Source: Rotaria sordida
Lineage: Eukaryota; Rotifera; Eurotatoria; Philodinida; Philodinidae
DNA: 64,000 nt
Assembly (NCBI GenBank): GCA_905250125.1
Contig: CAJNOL010000149.1
Span: 1 to 64,000, forward strand
Direction: 5' to 3'
The notes beneath the pieces were generated by a model. It was not told the DNA's origin. It ran no database searches and saw only the letters and a list, made by a program, of their open reading frames with translations. The translations under genes and the position numbers were made by a program. Below, in pieces: positions 61,197-64,000 of the stretch; positions within the stretch are counted from its first letter, which is position 1; the number at the start of each line of letters is the position of its first letter.

Positions 61197-63962
61197 TTAA
61201 AACTCTTTATCCCAACCGGTTAAATCATCTTCAGGTTCAGGAGTATCATCTTCACCAAAATAATCAAAATTTGTTGTATCAGCATCATGTTCAATCTAAT
61301 ATATTAATAATTATTAATAAAAAAAATAAAACGATCTAAAATAGAATATTTTACTTTTGGAACAAAAGGTGCTGTTAATGTTCCTTTTTTTAAAAATTCC
61401 CAACTAAATCCTTCAAACCATCTAAAAAAAAATAGAAATGATATTAAATTTTAATTAGAAATAAATAAAATATTTACTTATGTTTTTGAATATCTGCTAT
61501 ACCACCTTTTTGATATCCAATACGTTCAACAGGATTTTCTCTATGAGAACAAAGAAGAAAAAAAAAGAATTCATTTATATAGTAATAAAAATGATTCAAA
61601 AGAATCTATACCGGCATAATCGTTTAATTAATAATGCTGCCATTTTAGATACTCGACGAGGAAATTCAATTGCATCAATACCTTTCAAAATGACATTATA
61701 TGTTTTCATAGGATCTGGACCAGAAAATGGTGGGCTAAATAAAACAAAATATATATAAAAAGAAATATCGAATAAAATTAAAAATCAAAATATAACATAC
61801 TTTCCATTAATGAGTTCAAATATTAAAATGCCAAGAGACCAACAATCAGCGGCCATATCATGACCTTTGTTAAGAATTATTTCTGGTGCAACATATTCTA
61901 AATAAAAATTCACAATTTCTTTTTTTTTTTAATATGTAGAAATAAAATTGAATAACATACCTGGTGTACCACAAAATGTCCATGTTTTACGTCCAAGACC
62001 AACTTTTTTAGCAAAACCAAAATCAACCTACAAACAATGAGTAATCGAAATAATTGAGGAAATATAAAATGAAAAACAATAGTTATAATTACAAGCAAGA
62101 GTAGTTTTTTTTTTTATGATGATGAACCTAATTTATTTAATGTTACTAACAGAAAGGATCGATAAAATTGGATTTGCAGGAAAACACTCATGATTAGAGC
62201 TCGTCAGGTCCAAAAATGTTGGACTTAGATCGAGACCGTAATCTTAATTTCAACGAAAGCTTTTAATCTAAGTCTGATAGATGCTATTACTTTTTATCAA
62301 TTGTTTATATTCTACTATTAACACATCCAACACATATCTTAAACAATCTTAATGATAATCTTATAATAATCAATTCATAATTAACTGTTACTTTTAGAGT
62401 ACAAACCGTTGGATCGATTCCACGAGCAATCCAGAGGGACTCTAATCTTGACCATGTCAAGTTTTTTACTTTAGTAAATTCAGAATTTGAATTGAAATAA
62501 AAAAACAAAAATGTTATTCGTCTCATAACTGGTCACAAGCTTAATCAGTTAGGTGTGGTATCTATAGCCCGTCGGGTTCTAAATTTTCGGATCCAGGCCC
62601 AGTTGTGGGACCGTATTTAGATACTCCCAATGAAGTATGCTAATCGTAATTAGACAGCCGCCTCGAAGATATGAAATGTTTTTTTTTTCTCTTTTGTTTC
62701 TATTAGGCGACAAGTGCATCCTATACATCTAATTTATTGTAAAGAAAAAAATATTTTCGAATAGAATAAAAACAATCATATCAATAAAATATCAAATTTA
62801 TAATGATGATGGATATGTTCTATCTATGAATATTGATCATTACTAAATGTCTTGACTTGATCAATTATAATGACAAATCGAATGAGAAAAGAAAAACTAA
62901 TTCTATTAATACTCATAAATTTCTTTCGATATTTTTCCTATTCTACTAATAAAAAAAAATTCATCTAATACTAATTATTTTTTAAAACCTGTCATTCATC
63001 GACGAATTTCTAACTAAAATTGAAAAACTCATATAAATTTGTTTAATTTATTAAATTTTATCAAATTTAAATTATATTTTAATTACTTACCAATTTACAA
63101 TAGCCTTTAGAATCTAATAAAAGATTTTCCGGCTAAAAAAAAAAACAAAAATTTTAACATATTAATAAATTATTAAAAATAAAAATTTGTTTACTTTTAA
63201 ATCTCGATAAACAATGCCTTTGCTATGCAAATAACTAAATGCTTCAATAACACAAGCACTATAAAATCTAACTTCGGACTCTTCAAAAATTCCTCTGTTA
63301 CGTAATAATGTCCATAATTCTCCACCTAAACAACATTCTAATAACATATATAAATATTTTCGATCTTTAAACGTCTTATATAATCTAAATATAAAACAAA
63401 AAACAAAAAAATTTTGTTTCTACTTAAATGAAAAACAAAAATTTACCTGACGATAAAATCCGATCGAGTTTCCATCATAATATTTCTTTCATTCATTACA
63501 TGTTCTTGTTGTTTCATAGCAACAATATGTTGTTTTTTCATTTGTTTAAGACTATATTTCTTTGAATTTCTTGTATCTTGTACCTATATAAATAAATAAT
63601 AGAAAAAAAAAAAAGAATTTTCTTTTTTTTCTTCTTTTTTTACCAATTCAACACGTCCAAAACCACCAACGCCTAACGTGCAAACAATTTCAATATCAGC
63701 TAAACGAAGATTTTTTAAATCTCGCTCATCTTCACCACTAATAAATGTTGTACTATAAAAGAATTTTTAGTTTATTAGAATATAAATAAATAAATAAACA
63801 AATATATCAACATACGCTTTACGTGCATATCGAACAGATTCATCACGTTTTAATCGTGATAATTCATCGGCTATCATTTCACGATAACTTTGTCTATCAA
63901 GTACGAGACATGTTACACCATTGGGATCATCAGCAATAACATTAAATGGTCGAGTTTCTTCT
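61197..63962 (-). CDS. PRKG-like: cGMP-dependent protein kinase, C-terminal part (runs off the right edge)
   Basis: Eleven exons lie in the window: 63816-63962, 63644-63752, 63447-63583, 63195-63384, 63091-63132, 61961-62027, 61801-61897, 61612-61734, 61478-61540, 61355-61421 and 61197-61295, giving 379 full codons. The first exon holds the end of a cyclic-nucleotide-binding domain ([21 protein letters not shown]). The kinase domain follows, with the glycine loop [10 protein letters not shown], the ATP lysine in KYSLKQMKK, the catalytic [16 protein letters not shown], the activation-loop site in [14 protein letters not shown], and [13 protein letters not shown]. The tail is [22 protein letters not shown] and an acidic end to GWDKEF. 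All match PKG more closely than PKA. Known role: cytosolic Ser/Thr kinase activated by cGMP. The N-terminal dimerisation and first cGMP sites lie beyond 64000. One intron (62028-63090) is 1.06 kb, the others about 55-70 bp. Confidence 0.93.
62028..63090. other. Long kinase intron (1.06 kb)
   Basis: It separates the [14 protein letters not shown] exon from the VDFGFAKK exon. It contains two related GC-richer blocks (about 62196-62240 and 62563-62610, both with a CGTC.GGTYC core) that suggest repeat insertion. No coding sequence is seen. Confidence 0.5.
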
Positions 63963-64000
63963 CTAAAAAAAAAAAAAAAAAAAAAAGAACCAAAAAATCG

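Noticed and set aside
1-64000. CRISPR array, rRNA genes, bacterial operons or LTR/retrovirus-like elements
   Set aside because: No regularly spaced repeats, rRNA-like sequence, reverse transcriptase, integrase or paired direct terminal repeats were seen.

Overview
This is a window of AT-rich animal (metazoan) nuclear DNA. The evidence is a set of animal-specific genes (GOPC, an adhesion GPCR of the latrophilin type, an opsin, PKG, selenoprotein T, a RASL12-type GTPase) built from exons joined by very short introns, mostly 45-90 bp with GT..AG ends. The codons are AT-rich, and runs of Asp, Asn, Gln, Ser and Thr come from ATC/AAC/CAA/TCA microsatellites. A small protostome such as a rotifer, possibly bdelloid, fits best, but this is inference; no marker gene fixes the species.

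Layout: 859-5300 (-) soluble adenylyl cyclase-like gene; 7736-12903 (-) GOPC; 12904-19806 a gene-poor block with several inverted-repeat DNA elements; 19807-21821 (-) ankyrin-repeat protein; 23015-24202 (-) unknown protein with one C-terminal membrane segment; 24203-31110 gene desert with a near-perfect palindrome; 31111-32217 (+) secreted LRR protein, followed by a long inverted repeat; 34123-35301 (+) RASL12-like GTPase, convergent with 35351-36514 (-), an unknown basic Ser/Pro-rich protein; 37648-38381 (+) selenoprotein T with an in-frame TGA and a 3' SECIS element; 38382-43806 desert with small transposons; 43807-47265 (+) opsin; 47537-57020 (-) a 20-exon latrophilin-like adhesion GPCR; 57021-61196 desert with another fold-back element; 61197-63962 (-) the C-terminal half of a cGMP-dependent protein kinase that runs off the right edge.

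Several products belong to signalling: two cyclic-nucleotide proteins (a cAMP cyclase and a cGMP kinase), two seven-helix receptors, and a small GTPase. I see no operon or gene cluster that would make them one pathway. Exon models were built by hand from splice sites and reading frame; every multi-exon model keeps frame through to its stop.

The most distinctive non-gene signal is the number of self-complementary elements: at least nine long inverted repeats of about 0.2-1.4 kb, plus two short hAT-like MITEs with 8-bp duplications. One fold-back family has three copies, two of them inside introns of the latrophilin-like gene. Introns that hold such elements are among the longest in the window.
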